This document shows, in pieces, positions 1-12,721 of a DNA stretch of 64,000 nucleotides. Every line of letters starts with the position of its first letter. Positions within the stretch are counted from its first letter, which is position 1. Made by a program: the position numbers and the translations under genes. Under the pieces are notes generated by a model. It saw only the letters and a program-made list of their open reading frames with translations, did no database searches and was not told the origin of the DNA. Origin of the DNA: Cunninghamia lanceolata (taxonomy: Eukaryota; Streptophyta; Pinopsida; Cupressales; Cupressaceae); the NCBI GenBank assembly GCA_027924645.1, contig BSBN01000254.1, forward strand, positions 12,232,001 through 12,296,000. Direction: 5' to 3'.

Positions 1-3000
1 CAAATCAAAATCAAGATACCAGGAGCATCAGTCAATGATACATCATTACAAGAGGCTATCCTATCAAAAATTTAACCAAAAAAGGGGTAAATGAGAAGGT
101 ACAGATTGTTGTTGTACCAATTGAATAGATTTTAGCCTCAGAACACCAAATTCAGATCATCTTTTTACTCCATAATAGACATTTACATGATGAGGTTCAA
201 CTGGTGAGTGAAATGATCTACATTTTTTATGAAGAATTGCAGAAATTTATTCAGTACTTTCTTGTACTTCATGAAATTTTAGCTGCTCACAAGAATGTGA
301 ATCATTGTCCCCTATTGAGAAAGGGAAGTTATTTTAACCAAACAGTTAATGGATTTGTTTGACCAGCACCTTTGGCTGGATAGAGTAGGGTAGATTAGAG
401 TTTCAATTCAGTATTTTATTTCCAAGAAGTGCTTTTGCACAAGTTTCTGGCTTTGTTTTAAGCAAGTCAGTTTAGTTTCAATTTTTAATTTTGTTGTTGT
501 TGTTGTATCTTAGTCAGTTTTGAGTTAAATAATTTTTCAAGATTCAGAGCAGAAACGACACTATGTCCAATGGAGTTGTGAAGGCTGCTGGTTCTAAGTT
601 GTTTAGCAAGAAAACACCCCTGAGAGGTCACCAGAAATGTTACTAATTTTATATTCACACTTTAAATTAGTTTGACCTAAGTGTAGTTGTTTAGAAGGAA
701 TAAAAGAACACTTCAAAGTTATGCATTTATTGAAGAGTTGATATCTTGACAGAACATAAATGGACTTCAGTTGACAGGATAACCCATTAGTCTAATCAAG
801 ACTGATGAATCATCATGACAAGAGAATCAAGTGGTCAAGGTATCAGTCATTCAAGAAATACAGTTGTTTTTACATGGTGTTATCTTTCAAGCATTATAAG
901 ATAGATTGATTATTCAATTAATCAGTTTTGAATAAAAGAAAGAAAGATATTTGTATTAAACTATTATTTCATGTCATGTTTTAAACATCCATTCAATATA
1001 TGTTACTTTATTCTATGCATTGATTGAAAAAGAAATACACATACATCATGTGCATATGATAAATTAACTGATTATGTTTAAAGTAAGTGTTCAAATGTGT
1101 CCCACAGAAGTCGTGGGAGTAACTAGACTCAACAATTGAAGACATGCAAGCTATATATCTATTTGATAAAAGAAAAGAAAGAAACACATGTTGAAATGAA
1201 ACATCCATCATTGCCTGAGCAAGAAGGTTGTCTTTATGATGCCAGTCTTTAGTCTTTACCTTCAGCTCCCATCATCAGTTGAACCTACAAAAATTTGGGG
1301 ACAACCCTGTTTGCACTCTGGATGTTTAGAGTTATTACATGCTTTTAACAAATAGATACATCTACTTATCCCATCATGCATTTCATATGAAAGATTAGAT
1401 TAGATAAGTGCTACAAATTAGAAAGATCATGAAGAGGATCAATCAATATCCAAAGGTACTTTTTTATGATTAACATATGTGTTCCATATGCAGATATAGA
1501 TAAACATTCATTTTCAAGTTCTTTTCATAGCATGTCAATGAAATGTGGTTCCCACGAGAGTTGAGGCCAGCATGCTTAGGCACTATTGTTAGTGACAGTT
1601 TCTAACTAAGAAGCATGTTCTTTCAGCCAAAATGAATGACCAAGTCATATGGAATAGTGATGAAGAACATATCATGCTATAATAGAGGTATTTCTCTCAT
1701 GCTTGATTGTGAAAACAACAATTTAGAATCAAATGTTAAAGCCATGTATAGCACTATAAAGAGATGAACAGTCCTATGCCGGCAAGTGAATTATAGCGTA
1801 CAACCATCATAATTAGAGCTATCAAGTATCATCCAGTTCAAAGTAAAAAGAAACCATCTCTCTTAAAAGATAGTCACAAAGACTATTAAAGACAACCATG
1901 ATAGAGTACTCAAGGAACAACAAACTGCCATAAGTCATGCCAGCATAATAGCCACTCAATAGTTTTTTAAGAATTCCATGAGCTTCATGTAGAAAAGCAA
2001 TAACAAGTGTCAATAGATGATAAGAAGATCAATACTTTTCTTGCATCCAAGGAGTTACACTAGAGGTTAGGATGTGCCATGAGTGAATGACAGTAAAAGA
2101 GTAGTAAGATGTTGTTTTGGAGCTTACATAGGGTATAGTAAACTTTTATGCTAGGTCACAAAGCCTACCTTGATAAGACCATAACAGGTGATCTCTGTAC
2201 TTTTGAAAAGTAGATAGAAACCATACCAAGAGACAAGGAGTAGAAGAGTCTTCGGAGAGCCATGAATAGGAAAATGATAGTCAACAACAGTTATTGCAGA
2301 CAACAAGGGGACTGTGCCCAAATATACCCTTAAAGTCATTTAAGATGATGTTTTAGACCATCAAAACAATCATAGAAATGCATGTCTTCTCATCATAGAA
2401 GAAAGATTAATGATGGTTGTTCTAAGCATCTAAAAAGGGTTAGAAAATCTATCTTCATTTTAATTATCCATCAACAAGTCAAAGACAGCCAGCTTTTTAC
2501 ATAATAGTTATAAAGGACCAAAAGCATATATATTACAATCATGTCACCAAAGTGAAAGGCAGAAAAGCTCCATCAAGGGTGATACAATCCAGAAGGCACC
2601 ATGAAACAACAATCTCAAACCATGAAAGTGAATATAATTGTACTTTTACTTCTTTCAAACTTCAACATCAAAGAAGACTGGTAAAGAGAACAATGATCGA
2701 GTAAAAGTCAAATTGGAACAGTCATAAGTATGAAATAGTGTTCTTGCCTTCATTTTCACCATTAGTTCATCAAGACAGTAGTGAAGTAGCAAGCATGCAA
2801 GGAAGCCTTAGAAGGCCTGCTAGAGTTAGAGGGGCAACATCCAAATATGAAGTACATGATACATAACAAACACCAGGGTATATAGTGTAAGGTCATCACT
2901 AATATGTGCGAAGTCAAAAGCACAAGAGATAGTCATGTTCAACCATGAAGGTTCAGTCATCATTGTGTCACTTATAAATATAAAATCAAAAGTAGATTTC

Positions 3001-6000
3001 ATGTCAAAAGTTACAAATGCAATCATGAAATCATAGGGATAGAGTGCAAGATCTTCAATTTGATAAAAGGTTCATCTTTTTTGAGAATAGATAACGCTAT
3101 GTGAGGATAATCTTTACAAATACAATGACAAATCAAATTGAGAACAACATCAATTCATCCTGTATACATAAAGAAGATCCTAATGGGTAAGTATAATGAT
3201 ATCCAAATAGCAACCATAATGCAAACGAAAGCAATATCATATGGTTGTTAAGATCAATAAAGGCAACCAAAATTAACAAACAACAATGTGGGCAGTCTCC
3301 TTATAGTTTACAGTGGACAGATTCAAGTTAAATAAATGGCAGTCCTATTCACAAGAAGCCATTACAAATCAGTCAAGCATCATGAGCAGTTTGAAGACAA
3401 GGATCTTGTCTCAAATAAGGATAGTGAATATCAAATAGGTCCAACTATATGTGATAGTGACAAATCTTGAAATTCTAATTTAAAAAAAAAATCTTCTTCA
3501 CCATTACCTCTATTCTTAAGAGCAAACTCTTCCTAGCAAAGCACAATCAATTCAAGGGAGCAAATTTGTTTTAGGAATAGATAAGACGTTTCATTTGAGG
3601 TACTTATGTTTATCCAATCATAATTGTTACAAAAGGGACTATATAGGAATGCTAGTATGAGTTATGGCAGTAAGATCAAAGTGATAGTCATTTGATTAAA
3701 GATAGGACTTCATTTATGATTATGATAGGAACATTGCATATAAAGTGGTCAACAAACAATGAAGATAGAGGTAGCATACTGCCATGCCCATGATAGGAGG
3801 AGGTTTTTATTAAAAGAAATAAAATACCCTCGTCATTTATTCAAAATCCTTGCCAGAATCAAGTCTATGGTCAAACAAAATCAGAATAGTGAAGTGAGAA
3901 TGGAGCCATACCTTGTATTCTTGCAAGAATGAGGAGCTACAGGCCACGGATGTATTCTTTAACAGAGTTTTATGTTTTACAAGTATCCATCATGCAAATT
4001 CAAATACAGAGAAGAAGAAGAGTATTGTTAAAGAGATGCTTCAGAAATGAGGGAATCCCAGCAAGACACAAAACTCACCACTTTTCTGCAACCTCCTCTA
4101 CGCCAGATAATATGAAGAAGCCATGGAGTAAGACTTAGAGATGCCACGAAATGCTATAGATGGAGCCAAAACCCTCAAACAAGTATGGTAGGAAGCTGTG
4201 CAGAGCAAAATGGTGGAGCAAGCAAGTGACAGTTAAGGTTTCAAACCCTTCCCTGTTGCTATAAGTTTGATGGGATTTTTCAATATTTTTGACTTTTTGT
4301 CAAAATCATTGCCAAGAAACCTTTTCACTACCGAGGTTAAGGCCTTATGAGTCTTTGAACCTAATGATTCTGCAAGGGGCCCGTGAGGCCATGACCACCT
4401 TCACCTTTTCCATAAAACTCTATAAGGTCAAAAATGATAATCATTCGAAAGCAAGGAAGAAGTAAGGTGCCTTTTGGTATAGGTGTGAATATTACTTAAG
4501 GAGTCACAAGGTGAGGCATTTTTGATGCACATGTTTGTATGTGCTAAGGAGAAATAAGGAGTTTTGAAGCATTATGATAAATAGAAGATATGCATGTAAT
4601 TCTTTATGTATAAGGGAGATATAAGGTTAGAATATAGACAAGATAGAATTACAAGATGATAGAGACTTGTTATAGGATTTCTTTTCTTGCATCTGGAGTG
4701 ATAAGTGTTTGTAATGCATTTGACCCTCGATATTGTTTTGCATGATGAATGTATTATGTGTGCAGTAATAAAGATATTTTTGCCTTAATGCATGACAAGG
4801 ATGTGAAATCAAAGGGAGACATAAGGTTTTGACTTATGTTATGAATAGCAAATGTGTTATAGTTTATTTAAGATATTATTAGGACAAATACACTTTTTTT
4901 TACTAATAATAGATTAAATAAACTATTTTAATATAAGTCACATATAGCACACAAGAGGACTGGATGGAATATTCATTTATTGAATATTATTTACTTGCCA
5001 TTGCATTGCATGGATTGGTAGAGATATAAAGTTATTTTTGACTTGTGCATGGAGTGATAAGGGAAATTCAGTCATCAGTTTGAGCTTTCAGTTAATAGCA
5101 GTTTGAGGAGCAGATTGAGGAGTTATATGAGCAATTCACCTTGAGTTGGGCACTTCATTTCATTGGTGCATGGATCAGTGACAGTTTTGATACCTTGTAT
5201 CTATTTTTCCATCAGTTTTGAGGTGTTTTTTGCATGATTTCAGGGCTTGCACGGGAATCAATTTTTTTTTTTTGCATGTGCTATTTTGAGATAACTGAGG
5301 TTCAAATTCCAATTGTCTATAGGTCAATCTTTTGACTATCTTTTCTATATATTGTAAAACTTCATTCATTATGAAGTTAGTTCTTGATTCTCATTCTAAT
5401 TCAGACAGATTGGAGAGTTTTGTAGCTCACTTTTACAGTTTTTATTGAGAGATTGGCAGGTTATAGGTTCTATTTTTGTCTTCTTTACAGTTTTTCCTTT
5501 GTTCCTTTGAGATGAATTAGTTACATTTCCATTTAGTATGAATTATTTGAAGTGATTTGATGAAATTTTGCCGTGTTTAAACCATTAAACCTTTGAAATT
5601 ATTTTCTTACTTTCTTGCTTGCGGCATTAAGTATATAATCATCACAAGTCTTAGGTTGTGTTAACAGGAATAATCTTTTCTGTTGTGAAAAACCATTTGC
5701 CTTCATAGAAAGACTATTTTCAATCCTCCCTTACAATCACTTTTGTGATATTTATGCCAAGATTGGGTTGTGTGAAAGTTAGATTTCTGAGTAATATCGT
5801 GAACGAGATTGCATATCTTAAGGCAAATTAGGTGCATCACCAAATTTTACATTTTGCATTTTATATATTTTCTTTCTTCCCTTTTCTAAAATAGAAAAAC
5901 ATACATTCCAATAGAATATTTTGAAGGGAACCAACCCACAATTTGGAGATCTAATTTCATTATAGGGCACGCACAACCTAAAATTAGTCCCATGTTACAT

Positions 6001-6560
6001 GGAATTGAAAAGCTTTTTCAGCCTTGCATATGGGTGCAATTCCTAGTGATAACATCCATGTCATGTTTCCTAGGTCTATAAACCATGCTAATGGAATGAT
6101 TTAGTCCTAAGTTAACCAAGTTTTATATATTTATCTTTTTAAACAAGTTTGTAAAAACTTCAAGTATCTAACATTATACAAATTGATCAAATCTAAATGA
6201 TCAATTTTCAACTATTAATAGTTGCTTAAAGGGATTAATGAGTAGATTTCAAGTTGTAGGTCATAGATATATCCTCTTAGATCATCCCTTGAAAAAGAGT
6301 AGATTTCAAGGGGATTAGTGCTATTATTAGTGGCTTAAGGGGATTTTATGATCATCCCTTGACAATGACATGTGGTTTGTTTACCTTTGAAAAACAAATA
6401 ATTGTTAATGTTATGTAAAATCTTGTTTTGTAGGGCTACATTTTGATGAACTATTGTTGTAGGTTAATTATTGGTTGTAGGACCACATTTTAAAATATAA
6501 AATTTGCATTTATCCTATTACTATCAATGAAGTACCATTTTATGAATTTGTTTGAACCAT
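1..6560. other. non-genic AT-rich spacer
   Basis: No convincing coding region, RNA gene or structurally defined mobile element is visible on either strand. The longest open frames are about 60-70 codons, have no recognisable motif, and look like chance frames. A (TTG)5 run sits at 491-505. The stretch is probably old decayed repeat sequence, but I could not anchor it to a family by eye. Confidence 0.5.
563..646 (+). other. 28-codon ORF without acidic residues (speculative)
   Basis: An ATG-to-TAA frame of 27 residues, rich in Lys, Arg, Ser and Ala and with no Asp or Glu. Its composition resembles a mitochondrial presequence, so it could be a stranded first exon. No downstream exon or homologous domain is visible. 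Chance is the more likely explanation. Confidence 0.1.
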
Positions 6561-6573
6561 TGAGAGTTTAGGG

Positions 6574-6725
6574 TTTTGTGTCAATTCAGTTTATGGTTTT
6601 CTTTTTGTGTGTAGGGTAAGTTTTTATAGGCTTCAATTCAATTTAGAGTGTTCTTGTGTGTAGGGTAATTATTTTTAGGTTTTAATTCAGTTTAGGGTTT
6701 TTTTTGTGTAGGATAATTGTTTTGA
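6574..6725. repeat. ~49-bp degenerate tandem repeat
   Basis: The words GTGTGTAGGGTAA and TTCAATTCAGTTTAGGGTTTT recur at about 6607, 6655 and 6704, giving roughly three diverged copies with a period near 49 bp. No coding content. Confidence 0.55.
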
Positions 6726-6865
6726 GTTTTCTTTGATATGAGGGTTAGGACTTAAATATGACAGTCAACCTTGCTTGTCAAGCAATGTTTTTATGATAGT
6801 TGTCTATTCAATAGTGACCTTAAAATATTATGACATGCCTTAGTATAAGTAAATCATACAAAAAT

Positions 6866-6882
6866 TATATATATATATATAT
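6866..6882. repeat. (TA)n microsatellite
   Basis: An uninterrupted run of alternating T and A, 17 bp long, in an AT-rich spacer. Confidence 0.9.
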
Positions 6883-7302
6883 CAATCATAATCCTATATA
6901 AGTTTTGACAGTTTGTCCAAAATAGATCTCTCCTTTCATATGATACAGTCTTTTTAAATTTTTGATTGTATTTTAGAAAGAAGGGTTAAATACAACTATA
7001 CAATCATACAAAAATTTAAAACCTAATTTATAGAATAATATAGAAAAACATAGAAATAAAAATTACAAATTCAAAAATTGAAGAAAATGTGGAAAGATCC
7101 TTTCATTGGAGTATTAGGTGGCCATAATTGATATTTAGAATCCAATTCTCTAACATGTGACTACCGCTATGAAATGAGGTCATAGGAGTTTTCTAAAAAA
7201 ATTAACAGTTTTCCAAAATGGAATCCCATTTTGTGAAACATGATCTCATTTCTTGGTTCCAAGTTTAGGATCCTGCTATGTAATGGGATCCTGTCCTAGA
7301 TT

Positions 7303-7687
7303 TTAGGCTTTGGATCCCAATAAATAACGAGATCTTGTTTTATACAAAATGGGATCTTGTTTTGCTTTTCCTGATTTTAGGTTTTTGCCTAAGTCTAAAA
7401 CTTCTACAAGAAGTGGACTCAATTTTGTGTTTTTACCCTTGTATGTGGTAGCTTCAGATGAAACATTCAAGAGGACGATATTTGCAAGGCACAACCTTAT
7501 GGGTCCACATGCTTTTTTTATCAAGTTTCAACCATTCTTCATCTTTCATAGTTTTAGAGGTATTCTTTTCATTTGAAACAACAACCTATAGTTCTCTTTC
7601 TTCCAAGAGATCTTCTATTTTCAATTTCCACATCTCATAGCCTGATCCATTAAATTTCCTAATATCCATTTGAGAGGTAGAACCCAT
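7303..7687 (-). pseudogene. Copia gag N-terminal fragment, broken
   Basis: Read on the minus strand from the ATG at 7687, the frame gives a gag start typical of TNT1/Tork-like Copia elements, with a KFNGSGYEMWKLKIED-type motif. This is the region that begins the UBN2 capsid domain. An in-frame TAG follows after ELV-like sequence. A frameshift then moves the conserved KKACGPIRLCLANIVLLNV stretch into another frame, readable to about 7430. The frame after that no longer resembles gag. It lies just inside a PBS and LTR (7798-8427) in the same orientation, which fits a 5' end of an element whose pol has been lost or replaced. It is non-functional. Confidence 0.75.
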
Positions 7688-7797
7688 TGTCTACAATCTC
7701 CTTCACAGATCTAGAAAACCTACAAAATAAATCTCCCATTGCAACCAAAAAAATGTTGAACACTTTAAGAGGAAGGCATCCCTCACTCTACACAACC

Positions 7798-7815
7798 GTT
7801 AGCTCTAATACCAAA
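7798..7815 (-). other. primer-binding site of minus-strand Copia
   Basis: On the minus strand this reads TTTGGTATTAGAGCTAACGG-like sequence, a match to the initiator Met-tRNA type PBS (TGGTATCAGAGC) used by plant Copia elements. It directly abuts the LTR end at 7816. Confidence 0.7.
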
Positions 7816-8427
7816 TGTTGAAAATGAAGGTAGAACTGCTACTATAAACTTTAAAACTTTGTGTATGCAAAGCTAAAAATAAAGATTAATCTATAATAAT
7901 TAATGAACAAGTGATTTGCACTTTGAACCCAATGTAGAAGAGAAGAGTATAGAAGAGAAGAAGCTTGCAAAGTATTTACATGGAGAAACCATTTTGGGGA
8001 AAAAAGGTACACTCAAAGATATTTCCTGCTTGTATTAAATCTCTTTGGAAAAGATTACATTTAATACTAAAATTCCTCTAAATCCTTTATGCACTCCATA
8101 AAAAACTTCTTTCTTTTTTCTCTATGTCTTTACAAAAAACTTTTTGTTTTTTTAATTCTAAGTCTTTTTTCCTCAAAATGACTCTCTAGAAAATGTATGG
8201 GGCTTACAATTAAATGCAAAGATTCTTTTAATTGAAGAGCTTCTTAGTTCAAAAGCTTGAAACTCAAATTACAATAAATTGTAGTTCATAACATAGCTTC
8301 CAAAGCTCATGCAAAAACCAAGCACACTTAAATTGAGAAGATTGAACTCAAACAAAGTCCAAGCTTTGAGTTAACTACCCCTTCATGATGTGGGCACCCA
8401 AGATGGCTAAATATTGATGTGCCAACA
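7816..8427 (-). mobile_element. probable 5' LTR of decayed Copia element
   Basis: The internal border is fixed by the PBS. The LTR begins TGTTGA on the plus strand. The outer border is less sure: I place it at GCCAACA (8427), which on the minus strand gives a TGTTGG start. That would make the LTR 612 bp. No partner LTR is visible in the window, so no target duplication can be tested. Confidence 0.5.
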
Positions 8428-8585
8428 TCAAACTTATCACTGAATAAAATAAACAACAAAAAGTCTTCCAATTGGGCATCCATATTTGCCCAATGACTTT
8501 CTCATGACTAAACTAATCAATACACACCAATTTCATGCAAACAACATGCAAGATTGATGTCCCCAAGATTATTCTGAATTATCTT

Positions 8586-9065
8586 GTTTTGTACATGCAA
8601 GTGACATGCAAACACTAGATCCAACATGCAACTGATACCCATTACCTAAAACACTTAGATGTACCATCCTACAACTTTTTAGAGTTGGAGTGTCCTACAG
8701 GTAATATCTTAAAACTGACATGCAACTGGCATGCAAGAATTTTCAACAACATGCAACCAATACCCATTTCTTGAATCACTGAGATGTACCATCCTACAAG
8801 TTTTTGGAGTTGGAGTGTTCAGCAAGGAAACTCACAAAAGTGACATGCAACTACATGCAAGGTCATATAACTAACATGCAACAACATGAAAGCACATACA
8901 AGTGACATGAAACAACATGCAAGCACATGCAAGTGATATGCAACAACATGCAACAACATGGAAGTACATGTCAGTGACATGCAACAACATGCATGTACAT
9001 GCAATCAAAATGCAAAAATATTTAAGTTCATGCAAGCTATTCTGACAACATGCAAGCAGTATCCA
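8586..9065. repeat. ACATGCAA-rich degenerate satellite
   Basis: The octamer ACATGCAA and variants (ACATGCAAC, AGTGACATGC) recur dozens of times, most densely at 8840-9010. Within it, a ~124-bp block is duplicated: a segment with TAGATGTACCATCCTACAA then GTTGGAGTGT occurs at about 8622-8700 and again at 8746-8822. Cys/His-rich open frames across the array are artefacts of the repeat. Confidence 0.75.
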
Positions 9066-9204
9066 ATTCATGCATCTCTAACACTGTAGTTAACTCCAAC
9101 ATTATATCCATGCATAGATCCACTCATGTACATAAAAAAAGCACAACTCCAAGTCTAAAAATAAGTCCCATGAAAACAGGAATGCCCAATTCTAACTCCC
9201 ACTC

Positions 9205-10555
9205 ACTAGAAGTTATCAAACTCTATTTTTAGACTTAGGAGAAGAAGTCAACAAGGTCTTCATGGCTCTGATCTCAAAGTGGGCACCCAAGTTTGACATT
9301 ATCCATTTAGAAATTAATTGCAAAAGTCAAAGTGATATAATTAATAAATAATTAATCTCTCAAAGTCCTAATGTGTTGGGGAACACATTCCAAGAACTTT
9401 GGAGACACATGAATTGGTTAGGATTGCAAGTTAATGGCAACTTATCCCAACAAATTCATCAATTGGAAACAATAATAGTGTAATGTGTGATGGCTTTCAT
9501 CTTAAGAATGAGGTATGTGGCTTAGTGAAAAATGAGAAAGATGTGTGCAGGAATGAGAAATTAGTTGCATCAACTTGTGAGGCTGATTATGAAGAGTGTA
9601 CATAGGTAAGTGAAATAGAGATTGAGCAAGAACTTGGTTTCTTGTTTGATATGTTGTTTTCCTTTGTCCTAGGTGATATTGATGAAGTATTTAGTGATGA
9701 TTTCAATGAGGTTGAGGTGGCTACACATGGTGATAGCTGATCTAAGATAGATGTTAGTGCAGTCATGGATATTTAATTTGATTAATTTTCCTTGGATTGT
9801 GAAGATGGTGACCATGTGGACGCATATGAGAGTCTTTTTAAATGGTACAAGGTCTATAGTCTTCCCCATGCAGATTATGCTTCATATCATCCACATAATG
9901 ATGAGACAAAAATGAATGAGGAAGAAGAAGAAGAAGTGTCTCATCAATCTATTTACAATAGTGAATATGACACATCAGGTTGCCAAAATTATCAAGAAAT
10001 AGAGAGACAATTGGAGGAACTTGGTTCTTCATGTGAAGTGACTCATACTATTGATGGTTGTGATAATGATTTTGTTTACAACTTGAATTAGGCATGTGAT
10101 TAAGATGTTAAGAGTTATAGCAGAACAAGTTAAAGCGGTGTATGTTTGCTACCTATTAACTAAGAGTTTGATGATATGTGTCACTATGTTTTCCTTTTCG
10201 AAGGTCAAGTTCCAGCTGTTGGGATGATGGTTTTGTGCTTGAGATGGAGTCCTTTGTTTGGGTCTAGCATACACATGAGAATGATGTTGAACAACAACAA
10301 CATGGATGTCAGATTGAAGATCAGTTAGTTGCGGTCCAACTTAAAAGTTTACATGAATATTTTCAATTTGATTTGCATGAATATTTTTTTTCTTCTATGG
10401 ATCAGCAGTGTAGTCAGGTAAATTTTCCTTTTCCATGTGAACTGGAGGTATTCTCATTTTCCCTCAGTTTGCATGAAGAGGATAGTAGGGATAGTGAAGT
10501 TACAGTTGATGATGGATGCTATTTCCATCCAATTATTTTGGTGTTGGCCTAAGTT
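9205..10555 (+). pseudogene. decayed acidic coding region, family unknown
   Basis: Three consecutive reading-frame blocks can be followed. 9215-9480 encodes a helical segment with SKWAPKFDIIHLEINCK and one stop. 9485-10091 encodes a strongly acidic segment with EVFSDDFNEVEV, HNDETKMNEEEEEEV and CQNYQEIERQLEEL, broken by a few stops. 10218-10555 encodes another acidic segment in a shifted frame. Long sense-biased stretches separated by single stops and frameshifts suggest a once-continuous gene of roughly 400 codons or more. No protease, reverse transcriptase or integrase motif is present. It may be a gag-like or accessory ORF of a decayed retrotransposon. The longest open piece is 9792-10091 (99 codons). 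Confidence 0.4.
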
Positions 10556-12551
10556 TTAGTATTTCACCCTCTGCTGCTATGAAAATGTGTCATATGGAAT
10601 AGAATAGGCCAATCACCTATTATTTTTGGTTTCCATGCAACAACATTAATTTCAATGATGAGGCTTCTCTCCACTTTAGGGAAATCTTGTGCAAGTTGGT
10701 GCATGCAAATGAAAGACTTTAATTTCTCTAGCTAGGTGATGAATGTAGATTTGATTTAAGGGAGATCAACTCATTCATTCAACTTGTCTTTCACAGACGC
10801 AAGTAGTTTCATCGTCCTTATGCAGGTTTGACTTGTACTGTGATAAAATTGTGTTCATAGCTATCCTTCTATTGTTTCTAAGATTTCATTCCAATGGTTG
10901 TTTTGTCTTACCATGTATAAACCCTCATCATTGTTGTACATATGTTGCTTTTCTGTTTTCCGCACACTCCCATCCTTATTTTTTGTTTTTTTGTCTACCT
11001 AAACATAGCTAGTTCTCATTGTTCCTACAAGTGGCACATGTCCCAACCAGAGCTATTGTTGGTACCCAAATGTTTTGGTTCCTAAAATCGCATAATTTTA
11101 TGCAAAATCCATTGAAAAATGTTATGTTTCCCCCTTTTGAAATTTGAGTTTTCCATGCATTACAACATGTTAAAATCCTAAAATCTTATGTGAAACTTAT
11201 GCCCCCTATTGGATATGGAAAAGTTTTCCCTTTGATGTGGATATATCCACATCTCGCTTGGTCCCTCTCATTACCTTTTCTTCCACTTTATCCCTTGCAA
11301 TGCTCTCCTAAGTCCCTTTGCATGTTTTTGAGCTAGATGTGGATGCATCGACATCCTCCTCATTTTCTTGTAATTCCTTTGCGTTGTTAGTTTTCTGATT
11401 TCCCCTTTGTATCCTCTATGGCAAACTTTCATGGGAGACCAGGTTGTATCCCTACCCCTCAAATCTTCATAGATCCAAGTCCCCCTTTTACATTCACTTT
11501 CCTTAATTCTCCATGCTCTAGAACTTGGAACTAGATTCAAATGCATCCCAAACACCTTCTCATCTCTGCATTTCATCTTCCCCTCAAGATGCTTTCTAAC
11601 TCCTTATTACTTAACTTTCCATAGCACTCCATCTTATGGAACTTCAACCCGACCGAGGATATGTCTTCATTCCTTCCCATGCTCTACATCTTGATGCCTC
11701 CCCCATCTCAGTACCATCCTAACCCACTTGATTATCTTCCAACCTTCCTCATCCCATTCTATGAAAGTTCCTTGTCCACTCAAACATATTCTAGACCTTC
11801 ACATCTAGATGCCTCTCTAACGTTTGCATCCCTTTCCTCACCAGAAGTTTTACAATGTCCAATACCCCTTTGGATTTCTACAAAAGGTAGAAAAGGCATA
11901 GAATAGGCTACATAAATGTTTGGGTAATTGGTGGAAAATTAATGCTCAAATTTCCCCTAATGTATTTTCTTACTCAAAATCCTGTCAAGATTGGTAAATG
12001 ACTAAAATTTTTATAAATACACGGATTGAACACATTCAAAGGGTTGGTCTTTGAGCCATCTTGGATCTAGCAATGCCTTAGGAGCATTTATGGTATCAAA
12101 TCATGCTATTCAAGTCTACAAATGAAGGAATATGTCTAGCAGTTGAGAGGAAAGCTCTTCAATGAATATGTTCAGGAAATGGTATGTCTCCATGGTAGAT
12201 TGCAATGATTCAAGGAAATATATGATGTATTTTCTCATGCCACATTTGTTGGTATGTTGTAACAAAGTTTAGATGAATGTATGACAACATTTTAAGCAAT
12301 ACAAAGGATTTGTATTGGTCTTCTCTTTGTTACATTTGGGTTGTTATAGTTTTGCTCAGGATTACTAAGTATGTATATTATATGTGTATATATTTGGGTT
12401 TGTATAAGAATACATTTTATGCTTCTCTTAATGGTTGCTAGGTATTATCTTCCTCTTTGTTTTCATGACTCTCTTTCCCATTAGAGTAGGAACTAATTGA
12501 TTTTGGGGAAGGTTCAGTCACTCTCATTTTATCAAACCCTCATTCTATTAG
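10556..12551. other. non-genic spacer with C/T-rich block
   Basis: Nothing coding is convincing. 11,200-11,930 is C/T-rich on the plus strand and contains spaced variants of a CTAGATGTGGATGCATC-like word (near 11,228, 11,330, 11,520, 11,690 and 11,800), perhaps a very old tandem repeat. The ~100-codon minus frame here looks like a by-product of that composition. Confidence 0.4.
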
Positions 12552-12670
12552 TGTCAACAATAGGAGTAGGGTTAATTTTAGTTTACATGTTGTTCATGAT
12601 TTTGTTATGTCAACAATAGGAGTAGGGTTAATTTTAGTTTGCATGTTGTTCATGATTTTGTTATGTCAAC
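12552..12670. repeat. 56-bp tandem repeat, 2.1 copies
   Basis: The unit starting TGTCAACAATAGGAGTAG at 12552 repeats at 12608 with one visible mismatch, and a third copy begins at 12664. It lies just outside the left edge of the LTR element at 12722. Confidence 0.9.
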
Positions 12671-12721
12671 TAGGGATAAATCTGAAGTGATCCAAAATAG
12701 TTTAAATCTTTTGTGAATTAT

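Noticed and set aside
3929..4138. 69-codon basic frame
   Set aside because: Isolated, no motif, no supporting promoter or coding neighbours.
8819..9071. Cys/His/Met-rich open frames on the minus strand
   Set aside because: Direct translation products of the ACATGCAA repeat; no conserved spacing or start context.
9261..9281. Met-tRNA PBS-like word followed by TGGGCACCC, suggesting an LTR border
   Set aside because: The same bases read through as part of a continuous coding block (MALISKWAPKFD) of the decayed acidic gene, and no LTR partner was seen.
11271..11906. Opposed ~80-100-codon frames in the C/T-rich block
   Set aside because: Low-complexity composition keeps both strands open; no domain or codon signal supports a gene.
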